DNA from: Fodinibius sp034521915
Lineage (GTDB): Bacteria; Bacteroidota; Rhodothermia; Balneolales; Balneolaceae
Length of the DNA: 64,000 bases
NCBI RefSeq assembly: GCF_034521915.1
Contig: NZ_JAXHLU010000002.1
Coordinates: 1-64,000 of the forward strand
Direction: 5' to 3'
Part shown: positions 18,677-26,535 of the stretch, one piece after another
Numbering within the stretch: position 1 is the stretch's first letter
Layout of the letters: each line of letters opens with the position of its first letter
Program-made: the position numbers and the translations under genes
The notes under the pieces: generated by a model
The model's database searches: none
What the model saw: the letters and a program-made list of their open reading frames with translations, nothing else
Told to the model about the DNA's origin: nothing

Positions 18677-19864
18677 ATGAGTACTGACAACCAACAAAAC
18701 CAAGAAAAAGAAACCGCAGTAGAGAAAAAGAAACCGACCTATGCCGAGCGCTTTGTCGGCAAGGTTGAGCATGAATTTAACGGGGCCGTTGGCCATGGCG
18801 TTGAGTTTACTGATAACGAGAAGCAGCTCGCTTCAAATCTCTTTATGAAAATAGACAGCGCCCTAAAGGCCTTTGAGTCAGACCGCCATGAAAAGTCAAG
18901 CAAGCCTGCCTATACGTGGGGCAATATAAACATGCAGCAATTGGCTATTGATGCGGTACATCGTGTCCGGCTGGGGCTTGATGCGTTGATCGATAATCAT
19001 ATTCATCCGATCCCATATCTGAATGGTAAGACCGGGAAGTATGACCTTGACTTGCAGATCGGGTACAGAGGGATGGATTATTACCGGAAAAAGGTAGCAT
19101 TGGAAGAGATTGATGACATTCGTTATGAGTTGGTACATGAGAACGATGATTTCACGCAAATAAAAAAGGACCGCAATCACGAAAAAGACACCTACGAATT
19201 TAATGTTACCAAGCCATTTGATCGCGGTGAAGTGGTAGGTGGTTTTGGCTATATAACCTACAAAGACGAGCGCAAAAACAAGCTTGTTACGGTATCGGAG
19301 AAAGATTTTAAAAAGAGTGAAGATTCTGCTCCATGCAATAGTTCTGGGGCAAGTGGCCTGTAAGAATGAGATTATAAAACCCTTGTCCATCGTGTTACTG
19401 AGGAGATAACTGTTGACCCCGAAAAAGTTAATCCATCCTACCACTATGTAGAGCATCAGGACAATCCCTATAAGGAGGGCAATATGGAGGTTAAAATTGA
19501 GCAACCCGATGTCGATGATCGCGAATCAATTGATATCGGCATGGATGAACAGCCGGTAAAAACCGAGTCCGAAACCACCAACGGTAGTAGTGAGCAGCAA
19601 GGTTCTACAGAACGTAAAAATGATGTAGAAAATGATACTGCATCGCCGGATCCCGAACCTACAACCCAGGGCGGCGTCGCTGATAACGACGAACGCGAAA
19701 CCATTAAGGCCGAGGTCAACGAGCTGGGCAAGCAGGTGTTTGGCAATACGAAGTGGTATTCCCATTCCAAGGCCATGGCTGCCAACGTTGATGAGAATGC
19801 CGAGGGGATACACCAGCTCGATATCGAAGGGCTCAGAACGCGTCAAGCGCCAACTCCAACATAA
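18677..19864 (+). pseudogene. recT: RecT-family single-strand annealing protein, frameshifted
   Basis: The first frame (to 19363) holds the RecT core: AIDAVHRVRLGLDALIDNH, YDLDLQIGYRGMDYYRKK, VVGGFGYITYKDERKNKLV. The expected W-K/M region is scrambled at about 19,320-19,380. From about 19,375 another frame gives KTLVHRVTEEITVDPEKVN, the standard end of the core, then a long acidic and Gln/Glu-rich tail to 19,864. RecT anneals single strands in phage recombination, working with an exonuclease or ATPase partner. It is preceded by the exact AAATCACCATT leader abutting the ATG. Confidence 0.85.
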
Positions 19865-19889
19865 AGCCCAAGCGGAGGCGTAGATTATT

Positions 19890-20384
19890 ATGAAATTCAA
19901 TGTAGAAGTAGAAATCGACTGGATCCACAGCGAAGATAGTCTTGACGAGGGAATACAAAAGAAGCTAAAAAGGGAAGTTGTAAAAAAGATCTGGGATAAA
20001 ATCGAGGATAAGGTTGACGAGCAGGTTATGAAAGTAGCCGAAGAACGTGTCAATCAGCACATGGATGAGAAGATCCAGAAAGAAGCATCCGTATTGGCAA
20101 AATCAGGAAAATTCAGCCCAAGCTCACGGTATTACAAGGGGCCAGAAGATCCGACTATAGAAGAGTATATGCGATATCAGTTCTCTGGTAAAAGCAAGCT
20201 CAATATCGAAGAAGTGCTCAAGGACAGAGCTGAGAAAATAGCTGAGAAGCTAAAGGATAAATATGATATCCACTTTGCTCAGCAGGTGATCCTCAAAATG
20301 AGAGATCAGAACCTTTTGAAGGATGATGTTGAAGGTGCCTTGTTTGAATCCAAAATGAAAGATGAGGGCACCGATGCTAATTAA
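19890..20384 (+). CDS. Charged helical protein of unknown function
   Basis: 164 residues, rich in Lys/Glu with likely coiled coil at about residues 20-75 and a second helical half (VLKDRAEKIAEKLKDKYD). No known motif was recognised. It lies between recT and the metallo-beta-lactamase-fold gene and overlaps the latter by 11 bases, so it is probably part of the recombination module. Confidence 0.65.
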   Translation: MKFNVEVEIDWIHSEDSLDEGIQKKLKREVVKKIWDKIEDKVDEQVMKVAEERVNQHMDEKIQKEASVLAKSGKFSPSSRYYKGPEDPTIEEYMRYQFSGKSKLNIEEVLKDRAEKIAEKLKDKYDIHFAQQVILKMRDQNLLKDDVEGALFESKMKDEGTDAN

Positions 20385-21123
20385 TCACTTAACATCCGGA
20401 TCAGATGGCAACGCAATTATCGTGGACGACGGCTATTCCAAGCTGTTGCTCGATGCCGGGGTATCCTACAGCAAGCTGGCGAAATGGATACGCCCAAGCA
20501 GTTTGTCAGGGGTACTCATCACGCATGAGCACGGCGATCACAGTAAGGCCGTGCCGGAGCTTGTACGACGAGGCGTCCGAGTCTATGCCAGTAAGGGCTC
20601 GTGGGAGGCGTTGGTTTCCGAAAACAACATACCAATAACCGTTACCAGCACGCTCAAGCATTTAGATCAGCGCGAGATAGGCACGTGGATAGTGATGCCA
20701 TTCCTGGTAGAGCATGACGCTGAGGAGCCAATGGGCTTTCTATTTCAGAGCAAAGAAACCGGAAAGAAGGGCGTATATATCGCCGACAGTGCTTATGTGA
20801 ATTACAACTTTTCAGGGGTTACGCATTGGATACTGGAAGCCAACTACGCGGATCACATTCTCGAGACCTCCGAGGATGAGGAGTGGCTCAAAGATCGGAT
20901 CCGCCAGTCGCATTTCAGCTTTGATGACCTCAAGAAGTTCTTTCGCGACTCCGATCTCAGCCAGACCGAGGAGATTCACCTGGTCCACCTGAGCAGTCGC
21001 AACAGCGACGAACAGCTATTCAAAAACGAAATTCAAAAACTAACCGGAGCACCGGTGTACACAATTTCCGATTCATCCCGGAAGGACAACGGAATTGGCC
21101 CCAAAAGCCAAGCGCTCAAGTAG
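20374..21123 (+). CDS. Metallo-beta-lactamase-fold hydrolase (phage recombination module)
   Basis: The start at 20374 (MLINHLTSGSDGNA) gives 249 residues. Metal motif THEHGDHSKAV (HxHxDH, residues about 50-60), LVEHDAEEPMGFLF with the next ligand His, IADSAY with the Asp ligand, and LVHLSSRNSDEQ near the end with the last His. This matches the YycJ/WalJ-like branch often found in phages beside RecT. Nuclease activity is inferred from fold and context; no exonuclease of another type is present in the module. It is followed by a terminator. Confidence 0.75.
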   Translation: MLINHLTSGSDGNAIIVDDGYSKLLLDAGVSYSKLAKWIRPSSLSGVLITHEHGDHSKAVPELVRRGVRVYASKGSWEALVSENNIPITVTSTLKHLDQREIGTWIVMPFLVEHDAEEPMGFLFQSKETGKKGVYIADSAYVNYNFSGVTHWILEANYADHILETSEDEEWLKDRIRQSHFSFDDLKKFFRDSDLSQTEEIHLVHLSSRNSDEQLFKNEIQKLTGAPVYTISDSSRKDNGIGPKSQALK

Positions 21124-21143
21124 CGTCTCTCTTGATGAACAGC

Positions 21144-21182
21144 GCCCTGTCGGTGTTGACCCGCAGGCAGGGCTTCTTTTTT
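21144..21182 (+). terminator. Probable rho-independent terminator
   Basis: GCCCTG (21144-21149) pairs with CAGGGC (21168-21173) and is followed by TTCTTTTTT. The loop is long (18 bases) and may contain a small inner stem. It lies 20 bases after the hydrolase gene. Confidence 0.55.
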
Positions 21183-21204
21183 AACCTGAACAAACAAATA
21201 CAAT

Positions 21205-21432
21205 ATGCAGACAATAAATGATGGTGAAGTTGATGAATTATTTACTGGTGAGGCTTCTGAGCTTTCAGATAAACTCACTGAAAAGATGGAAAACGGGGAG
21301 GCTGATGGAGGTATCATAGCCAACCTTCCAGAAGCTGATCAGGAAGTTGAAATAAACGGACTCAAATTTAATGTCCAGCAAGTTACCAAAAGTGGAAACG
21401 TGATTTTAGAGCCTAAGGGCTTAAAAACATGA
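21205..21432 (+). CDS. Small acidic protein, 75 residues
   Basis: An acidic N-terminal half is followed by a short beta-like C-terminal segment (VEINGLKFNVQQVTKSGNVILEPKG). No family was recognised. It starts after an A-rich leader and is the last open gene before the structured non-coding block. Confidence 0.5.
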   Translation: MQTINDGEVDELFTGEASELSDKLTEKMENGEADGGIIANLPEADQEVEINGLKFNVQQVTKSGNVILEPKGLKT

Positions 21433-21851
21433 AATGCCCTGATAGCAAACAACGAGCGCTGATGAAGCAGGCCGTGAAGAAGCCCGTGTCAACGTCCTGT
21501 GGAAGCCGACGCAATTAGGAAAGCCCTGTCGGGGGTCGGGATCCCGGCAGGCATATAGATTTGACGTATTGAATATGCGGGACTCTTTCCAGTTGTCGCC
21601 CGCTTAACAATGTGTGTAACTGGGTAGCCGGAGCGTCAACAGTTGGCAAGCCAAGCCAATGAACACGACAGGAGGTAGTATTGGCGAAAAAGGAAACTAC
21701 AGCAGGTTCGAATCCTGCCTCCGGCTCAACTCCATAAGGAGTAGTAATCCTGCATAGTGCAGGTGACAGAACCTTGGAAGGCTCTGAATAATAAGTCGCC
21801 CGCGGGGAGCGATATCCCCGCAGAAATTATGAGTAATGCGAACAGAAACAT
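21433..21851 (+). ncRNA. Highly structured non-coding block with tRNA-like 3' half
   Basis: No gene is visible over about 400 bases, but hairpins follow one another: CCTGTCGGG...CCCGGCAGG (about 21524-21550), GCGGG...CCCGC (about 21579-21604), ACTCC-ATAA-GGAGT (21729-21742), CCTGCA-TAG-TGCAGG (about 21749-21763) and GCGGGGA...TCCCCGC (about 21799-21818). Between them GCCGGAG (21627-21633) pairs with CTCCGGC (21719-21725). The latter follows a perfect T arm GCAGG-TTCGAAT-CCTGC (21702-21718), with T at 21726 in the discriminator place. The 100-base interval lacks a normal anticodon arm, so this is not a standard tRNA. It may be a degenerate or error-hit phage tRNA, a tRNA-like structured RNA, or a relic of another attachment site. 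Confidence 0.5.
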
Positions 21852-22070
21852 GTGAAGAAGGTCTGGACCACGCCGCCCAAACAGAGCGAGTACCGGCTGG
21901 CCGAGCTGTTTAACCGCTACCGGCAGATCGTACTTGAGCTCAAAGGGCTAACGCTGCAAGAGCTGGCCGACATTCCACACCAGCAAGAGCTGGAAGATCA
22001 GATTTTAAACGACTTTGTGAAATTAGAACAGAAATATTTAACCGACGAGCCAGAACATGTTACAAGCTGA
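21852..22070 (+). CDS. Uncharacterised 72-residue protein
   Basis: Mostly helical and charged (YRLAELFNRYRQIVLELKG, LQELADIPHQQELEDQIL). No family was recognised. It is the first gene after the structured RNA block and overlaps the next small membrane gene by 14 bases. Confidence 0.55.
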   Translation: MKKVWTTPPKQSEYRLAELFNRYRQIVLELKGLTLQELADIPHQQELEDQILNDFVKLEQKYLTDEPEHVTS

Positions 22071-22164
22071 TATAACCGATATCGATTACGTTTTCATCAT
22101 GATTGCTATATGCGCGATCTATTCGATTATGCTGGCTGTGCTTAAAGCTTCGGTGCGTAACTGA
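22057..22164 (+). CDS. Tiny membrane protein, 35 residues
   Basis: After a short polar start it is a single hydrophobic helix (YVFIMIAICAIYSIMLAVL). It overlaps the preceding stop and ends two bases before rusA. Small membrane peptides of this kind are common in phage early operons. Function unknown. Confidence 0.4.
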   Translation: MLQADITDIDYVFIMIAICAIYSIMLAVLKASVRN

Positions 22165-22165
22165 T

Positions 22166-22585
22166 ATGACAGACCTGGAGATATTCATACCGCAGCAACC
22201 GTTTTCGCAAAAGCGTCACCGCGATGGCAAAACGAAAAGTGGCAAGGAATATAAGTACGATCCCAGTGCTTCAGAAAAGAAGATTATTAAGGAGCGGTTG
22301 CAATTTTATAAACCGCCGCAACCTCTAACCGGCCCGCTTGTGCAGGTTATCGAGGTGTATTTTCAGACGCCGCAGAGTTGGAGCAAAGCCAAGCAGGAGC
22401 GCCACGAAGGGCGCTATCGTCCCAAGACGCCAGACTACGATAATATTGAAAAAGTGTATGGCGATGCGATGAACGGCGTGATTTATAAAGATGACAAGCA
22501 GATTGTGAACAACAATACCAAGAAATATTACAGTATGAACCCGCGGACCATCATCCGCATAACCGAGCTTGAACCGATAGAATAA
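22166..22585 (+). CDS. rusA: RusA-family Holliday junction resolvase
   Basis: 139 residues from ATG 22166; the frame is open further upstream but would overlap the preceding gene. Motifs: FIPQQPFSQKRHR near the start, the metal-binding core TPDYDNIEKVYGDAMNGVIYKDDKQI (conserved Asp residues at about 94-112), and a basic segment before it (QSWSKAKQERHEGRY). RusA cuts four-way junctions during phage recombination and packaging. It overlaps the next gene by one base. Confidence 0.88.
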   Translation: MTDLEIFIPQQPFSQKRHRDGKTKSGKEYKYDPSASEKKIIKERLQFYKPPQPLTGPLVQVIEVYFQTPQSWSKAKQERHEGRYRPKTPDYDNIEKVYGDAMNGVIYKDDKQIVNNNTKKYYSMNPRTIIRITELEPIE

Positions 22586-22908
22586 TGCTTTTAAAGCCAC
22601 AGAAAATAGAATCAGAAAAGTTGCGCGAGTGGTGTAAGGGACAATCTTGCACACTTCGAATCCCAGGTGTTTGTAAGGATAACGGACGCAATACCTGCGG
22701 ATGTCATTTGAATAGCAACGCCAAGGGATGGGGCAATAAATCGCCGGACTTTCTAATGGTTATCGGATGTTACCGGTGCCACGAATTTATCGATGGCGGG
22801 TGGGTGCACACCGAGTGGACCAAAGCCGAGGTACAGGCCGAAAAGCTCCGAGCGCTTAAAGAATCGCTAATCCTATATGCGAAACACGGATTTTTAATAC
22901 TCAACTAA
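22585..22908 (+). CDS. DUF1364 (HNH-like) phage protein
   Basis: 107 residues. The pattern CTLRIPGVCKDNGRNTC, then HLNSNAKGWGNKSPD and GCYRCHEFIDGG, is that of the DUF1364 family, which has conserved Cys/His of a zinc-binding HNH-like fold and often accompanies RusA in phages. A nuclease role in recombination is likely from family and context. Confidence 0.75.
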   Translation: MLLKPQKIESEKLREWCKGQSCTLRIPGVCKDNGRNTCGCHLNSNAKGWGNKSPDFLMVIGCYRCHEFIDGGWVHTEWTKAEVQAEKLRALKESLILYAKHGFLILN

Positions 22909-22936
22909 ATCACCATTAAGCAAAACCAATAATACC

Positions 22937-23125
22937 ATGACAACACTGCAAAATTTTGAAAAAGCAAGAATCAGATATAAAGGGAAAGAGCTCGATGTCT
23001 ATTACGAAGAAACAAGTAATGGGATATCACTTCGTGATAGTTATGAATCTGGAACACGGAATCATGTCGGTATCGACTTCAATGACCAGGATGAAGTAAG
23101 GGATAAAATAAGAGCCCAATATTAA
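22937..23125 (+). CDS. Uncharacterised 62-residue protein
   Basis: Mixed charged sequence without recognised motif. It starts 20 bases after the AAATCACCATT leader motif (22907-22917), which supports it as a translated gene of this phage. It ends one base before the next gene. Confidence 0.5.
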   Translation: MTTLQNFEKARIRYKGKELDVYYEETSNGISLRDSYESGTRNHVGIDFNDQDEVRDKIRAQY

Positions 23126-23126
23126 T

Positions 23127-23396
23127 ATGAAACCCGGAGATAAGGACATATACAAATGCTACCAGTGCGGGGACGCGATTATTGTGGGGATGGTTGACAA
23201 GGGTACGGTACCCACATTCCCGCGGTGCGTAAGTCGCAGTTGTGATGGAATGATGCACCGGGCGTTTAACCCGGTGGATGCTACCGGACGCAGGCCAACG
23301 TACCAGCTGGTCCGTGATCCGGATGCCAAGACCGACAAACTGAAACTTCAAAAAATCAATGAGGCCGACAATGCCGATAGCCAAAACCACCGATAA
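23127..23396 (+). CDS. Small zinc-ribbon protein
   Basis: 89 residues with CYQCGDAIIVG and CVSRSCDGMMH (two Cys pairs, residues about 11-14 and 33-38), which would bind one zinc ion. The C-terminal part is polar. No specific family was recognised. It overlaps the next gene by 26 bases. Confidence 0.6.
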   Translation: MKPGDKDIYKCYQCGDAIIVGMVDKGTVPTFPRCVSRSCDGMMHRAFNPVDATGRRPTYQLVRDPDAKTDKLKLQKINEADNADSQNHR

Positions 23397-23571
23397 AGAG
23401 CACGTGCAAAAGTACATTGATCAGATGGACCGGATGCTTCGAGACAGTGCCTACGATTGGGCATGGGATCGCATCGCAAATCTGAAAGATGTGGTGGAGC
23501 ACAAGCAGGAGATCGAGCCCGAAATCATTAACTGCCTGCAGCAGATGCGGCGAAAGTGCGGTGATATATGA
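23371..23571 (+). CDS. Small helical protein, 66 residues
   Basis: The start at 23371 (MPIAKTTDKEH) is chosen over 23359 because the latter overlaps more. Helical and charged, without recognised motif. It overlaps the next gene by four bases. Confidence 0.5.
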   Translation: MPIAKTTDKEHVQKYIDQMDRMLRDSAYDWAWDRIANLKDVVEHKQEIEPEIINCLQQMRRKCGDI

Positions 23572-23678
23572 AAGAGCTGCAGGAAAAAGCAATGATTCTA
23601 CAGTTTTCGGCCATGTACCTCAAGCTGAAATACCACGAAAAGAAGTTAAAAACCATTATTAAACGCTTAAAACGTTGA
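23568..23678 (+). CDS. Tiny basic helical protein, 36 residues
   Basis: A single amphipathic, Lys-rich helix (LKLKYHEKKLKTIIKRLKR at the C-terminus). ATGA overlap with the gene before it. Function unknown. Confidence 0.4.
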   Translation: MKELQEKAMILQFSAMYLKLKYHEKKLKTIIKRLKR

Positions 23679-23680
23679 TT

Positions 23681-23767
23681 ATGAAGAAATCTGATGCCAT
23701 CATAGGACAGCCATTGCGCGATGGGTTTGATAAGGGAACTGAACTGAAATATTTGGAGGTAGTATGA
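23681..23767 (+). CDS. Tiny protein, 28 residues
   Basis: Starts three bases after the previous stop and overlaps the next start by four bases. The TTTGGAGGTAG within its end is the ribosome-binding site of the following gene. Coding status rests on the coupled arrangement only. Confidence 0.3.
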   Translation: MKKSDAIIGQPLRDGFDKGTELKYLEVV

Positions 23768-23946
23768 GCGGGATCTTAGTCAAACACAAGGACGGCCGTA
23801 AAGGTATTGCGTACCGGAAGGATCAGAATAAGCCTGGATTAGTAGATAAGGTCGTCGTCCAGTTTCTGGATGAGGATATGAACAAGGACGGTGCAAAACG
23901 TTCCGTAAAAGCAGAAAAACTAACACAAATAGGATTTGTAGACTGA
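23764..23946 (+). CDS. Small SH3-like protein, 60 residues
   Basis: Beta-rich pattern (GILVKHKDGRKGIAYRKDQ, KVVVQFLDEDM), like small phage proteins that read as a barrel. It has a good GGAGG site five bases before the ATG. It overlaps the next gene by one base. Confidence 0.5.
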   Translation: MSGILVKHKDGRKGIAYRKDQNKPGLVDKVVVQFLDEDMNKDGAKRSVKAEKLTQIGFVD

Positions 23947-24134
23947 TGAGACCACAAACCAAGAAGATGCTGAAGCTACTGAAAAAACACGATCGCATTA
24001 GCGATTTAGAGGCCACCGGCAAAGGGGTGATCAATCCCCGGCGGGAGGCTGGTATTCTTATCCGGTGCAATGACAAGAAGGTAAATATCATTGCGCAGTC
24101 GGGCACCAAACGCGAATACGAATTGGCAGAATGA
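23946..24134 (+). CDS. Small protein with HTH-like start, 62 residues
   Basis: The segment MLKLLKKHDRISDLEATGKGVINPRR looks like a short winged-helix start. No family was assigned. One-base overlaps join it to both neighbours. Confidence 0.45.
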   Translation: MRPQTKKMLKLLKKHDRISDLEATGKGVINPRREAGILIRCNDKKVNIIAQSGTKREYELAE

Positions 24135-24301
24135 TGAGCGGACTGAATAAACCAAATCATAACGAGTGGGAGCGACACTGGCGCCCGAACCGAGAGCATA
24201 TACTGCGGACACTGCAGCGCATGTTTCAGCAGGACGTCCCAGATCTGACTAAAGCGATCGCTAATAACTTTGACCCTAAAGAGCCAAGAAATAGGAATTG
24301 A
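24134..24301 (+). CDS. Small protein, 55 residues
   Basis: Opens MSGLNKPNHNEWERHW; polar and helical. No family was recognised. Coupled to the preceding gene by one base and followed by the next start within two bases. Confidence 0.45.
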   Translation: MSGLNKPNHNEWERHWRPNREHILRTLQRMFQQDVPDLTKAIANNFDPKEPRNRN

Positions 24302-24303
24302 TT

Positions 24304-24495
24304 ATGGCTTACAACCCGTCACCAAAAGTGCGAAAGGCAGAGGAAGTAGGTAAAGAGTTCGGCTTTGATAAGGTGATAATCATTGGCATTGATGAGGATG
24401 CACAAGAGTATGAGACAATTAGCTGGGGCAAGAATAAGATCGAATGCGGTATCGCAAAATCGATCGCTGATTACCTGTCACAGAGAGGTTCATGA
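24304..24495 (+). CDS. Small protein, 63 residues
   Basis: A short alpha/beta pattern (DKVIIIGIDEDAQEYETISWG) as in several phage proteins of unknown role. ATG at 24304 preferred over the TTG two codons upstream. It is the last intact gene before a decayed HNH gene. Confidence 0.5.
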   Translation: MAYNPSPKVRKAEEVGKEFGFDKVIIIGIDEDAQEYETISWGKNKIECGIAKSIADYLSQRGS

Positions 24496-24529
24496 ATACT
24501 ATAAACAATTAATCAAGGAAATAGGAGGA

Positions 24530-24900
24530 GTTAAATATGAAGACAGGTGTACAATCCAGATTTTAGAAGTACGAAAGAAAGGTCGTGTTAGAAGGCCATT
24601 TAGAAGAACTGGATGGACCAAGACTAGAATCATAGAACTGTTCCTAGCATGAAGGGTACATGAAGGTGACAATTAGAAAGACAAAAAGCCACATGCTAAA
24701 AAGGTGCATCGACTTATGGCGAAAGCATTTATCCGAACCCAGAAATAAACCACAGGCAAATCATAGACGGAGATCCCGCAAGTAATCATGTTAGTAACTT
24801 GGTACGTGAACAGATTATGAGACATTCTTGCTGTGACACTGGAAGAAGACCATTAAGGAAGCAATGTTCCCACGCAATTAGATGAAATAGGTAATTGAAA
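24530..24900 (+). pseudogene. NUMOD4/HNH homing endonuclease relic
   Basis: Pieces in different frames give GYMKVTIR, KKVHRLMAKAFI, NPEINHRQIIDGDPASNHVSNL. These correspond to the standard NUMOD4-HNH core, in which a GY-x-KV strand, VHRLVAxAFIPNP, and NHIDG-x-x-x-NN-x-x-NLEW follow one another. Three or more indels break it. It lies in a 600-base stretch (24,500-25,087) with no intact gene. Confidence 0.55.
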
Positions 24901-25087
24901 TAAAAAAATTTACAAAGGCAGGCAGACATTAATTGCGATGCCAGAAATAGATCACGACTCACAATCGGGTTAAAAGTGGAATCTGATTGAAATATAAATA
25001 AAGCCCTCGAACCCTGCTAATGTCTCGGCCAAGACTAAGCGCAGGGAACGGGGCCTTAACCACTAACCCTCAAAGAGGATTAGCGCA
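24901..25087. other. Spacer without visible gene
   Basis: AT-rich and then more balanced sequence between the HNH relic and the next intact gene. A possible short frame at 25020 is a shadow of the gene starting at 25088. No hairpin terminator or RNA gene was recognised. Confidence 0.4.
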
Positions 25088-25489
25088 ATGGAATCTACAA
25101 AGCAGATTGACAACCACAAAGCGACGGTCCACAAGACCGACCATTACACCCAAGAGCAACTCGAGGAGCTCCAGGAGAAAGCTGATGGACAGGAAAAAGA
25201 TCTGGCCCGGTATTTCTGGAAGCATCCCTTCGGGCGCTTCTCTCCATCCCAATTGCACCGTAACTGCGAGTTTATCGACTGGCCACTCACCTCTACGCGC
25301 AGGGCGCTTACCAATCTGACCAACGATGATATTCTAGTAAAAACGGAGTATACCGTCGAGGGCAAATACGGTCGCGACGAGCATCAGTGGCGGTGGAAAC
25401 GGCCGGCTGATTTCAAGGTTGAGCCTAAGCAGGGCGATATGTTTGGCACTCCCAAATCCCAAAACAAAGGCCCTTACGCAGAGGTGTAG
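25088..25489 (+). CDS. Winged-helix-like phage protein
   Basis: 133 residues. After a helical start, HPFGRFSPSQLHRNCEFIDWPLTSTRRALTNLTNDDILVKTE (residues about 46-90) has the layout of a winged helix, a form common in phage replication accessory proteins. It lies just before the replisome-organiser-like gene. The DNA-binding role is inferred. Confidence 0.6.
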   Translation: MESTKQIDNHKATVHKTDHYTQEQLEELQEKADGQEKDLARYFWKHPFGRFSPSQLHRNCEFIDWPLTSTRRALTNLTNDDILVKTEYTVEGKYGRDEHQWRWKRPADFKVEPKQGDMFGTPKSQNKGPYAEV

Positions 25490-25491
25490 CT

Positions 25492-25686
25492 ATGGTGCAT
25501 TGGAGTTGGCTTATAACGGCATTTATAGCAGGCATGGTTGTCTATGGCATGTTATCGCTGGTCAGTGAATTGCGCGATCGCCGGCAGGTAGCTCAGCTGT
25601 ATCGGGAAGAGCACCTAAAACGAAACCAGTCGGTCGATGTCAGCGCAGACGATTTTACGCAAGAATTAGAACTACATAAAAATTAA
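25492..25686 (+). CDS. Small membrane-anchored protein
   Basis: 64 residues: an N-terminal hydrophobic helix (WLITAFIAGMVVYGMLSLV) and a charged cytoplasmic tail. No family was recognised. It lies in the early operon two bases after the winged-helix gene and three before the replication gene. Confidence 0.55.
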   Translation: MVHWSWLITAFIAGMVVYGMLSLVSELRDRRQVAQLYREEHLKRNQSVDVSADDFTQELELHKN

Positions 25687-25689
25687 TCA

Positions 25690-26535
25690 ATGGGAAGAAA
25701 CAGACGTCTCAATACCCACTTTTGGAACGACACTTTTATAGCGGCACTGGAAAAAGATCAGAAACTGCTCTACGTATATCTCATAACGAGTCCCCTCGGC
25801 AATATGCTGGGTGTGTACGAGATCCATCCCCGCCGCATCGCATTTGATACCCGCCTGGATAAGGACACCATCACCGAAGGCCTCAAAGCCTTTGAGCGTG
25901 CTGGCAAGGCCAAGTATGTCCACGGCCACATTATCATGACCAACTTTGTGAAGAATCAGAACTACAACAAGAATATGAAAAAGTCGGCTGCCAAGGTGAT
26001 CCCGAAGCTACCACAGAAGGTGCTCAACGATCCATTTTTCATAAAGGTCTGGGATCAGTTTCAAAACCTGCCGTATGCCCGGGAAATCCTCAAAGAAGAG
26101 GGGGTGACGATTGGCAGTCGCAACCAGATAGAAACCGGCGGCCAGAATAAACAGGAAGAGGAGCCCGAAAACGATAGCGATCTGTTTGACAGTAAGTGGC
26201 GAACCAGGGGCGTGCCGGTGCCCGAGCCGCTGCAGATCGAAGGCTTTGTCGAGCGATACGAAGAGTACTGGGATTACATGATGGAGTCGCGCAAGATGCG
26301 TTCCTCATTGAGTATGGTAGAGTCACAATTCCGCAGGCTTATTGAGCTGAAGGAAAAGGGCAACGACCCGCTCAAAGTGATCGAGCAAACCATAAACGCC
26401 GGCAACAAATCATTTTATCCGCTTAAAGACCAAGAATTTGAATCTAAAAAGAATAGCAATGGAAGCAACGGACACAAAAGTAGAACAGACCAGACTTTCG
26501 ACGCAGGTGAAGAACTCATTGGAGGAGGCGGGTAA
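25690..26535 (+). CDS. Replisome-organiser-like replication protein
   Basis: 281 residues. The N-terminal part (residues 1-95), NRRLNTHFWNDTFIAALEKDQKLLYVYLITSP then GVYEIHPRRIAFDTRLDKDTI and AKYVHGHIIMTNFVKNQN, matches the phage replisome-organiser N-terminal winged-helix domain. The C-terminal half is charged, with a helical region that could contact a helicase or loader. It probably binds the phage origin to start replication. No separate helicase gene is evident in the window, so host DnaB may be used. Confidence 0.7.
   Translation: MGRNRRLNTHFWNDTFIAALEKDQKLLYVYLITSPLGNMLGVYEIHPRRIAFDTRLDKDTITEGLKAFERAGKAKYVHGHIIMTNFVKNQNYNKNMKKSAAKVIPKLPQKVLNDPFFIKVWDQFQNLPYAREILKEEGVTIGSRNQIETGGQNKQEEEPENDSDLFDSKWRTRGVPVPEPLQIEGFVERYEEYWDYMMESRKMRSSLSMVESQFRRLIELKEKGNDPLKVIEQTINAGNKSFYPLKDQEFESKKNSNGSNGHKSRTDQTFDAGEELIGGGG

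Noticed and set aside
21627..21726. Calling a functional tRNA here
   Set aside because: Acceptor and T arm are good, but there is no 5-bp anticodon stem with a 7-base loop in the 100-base span.
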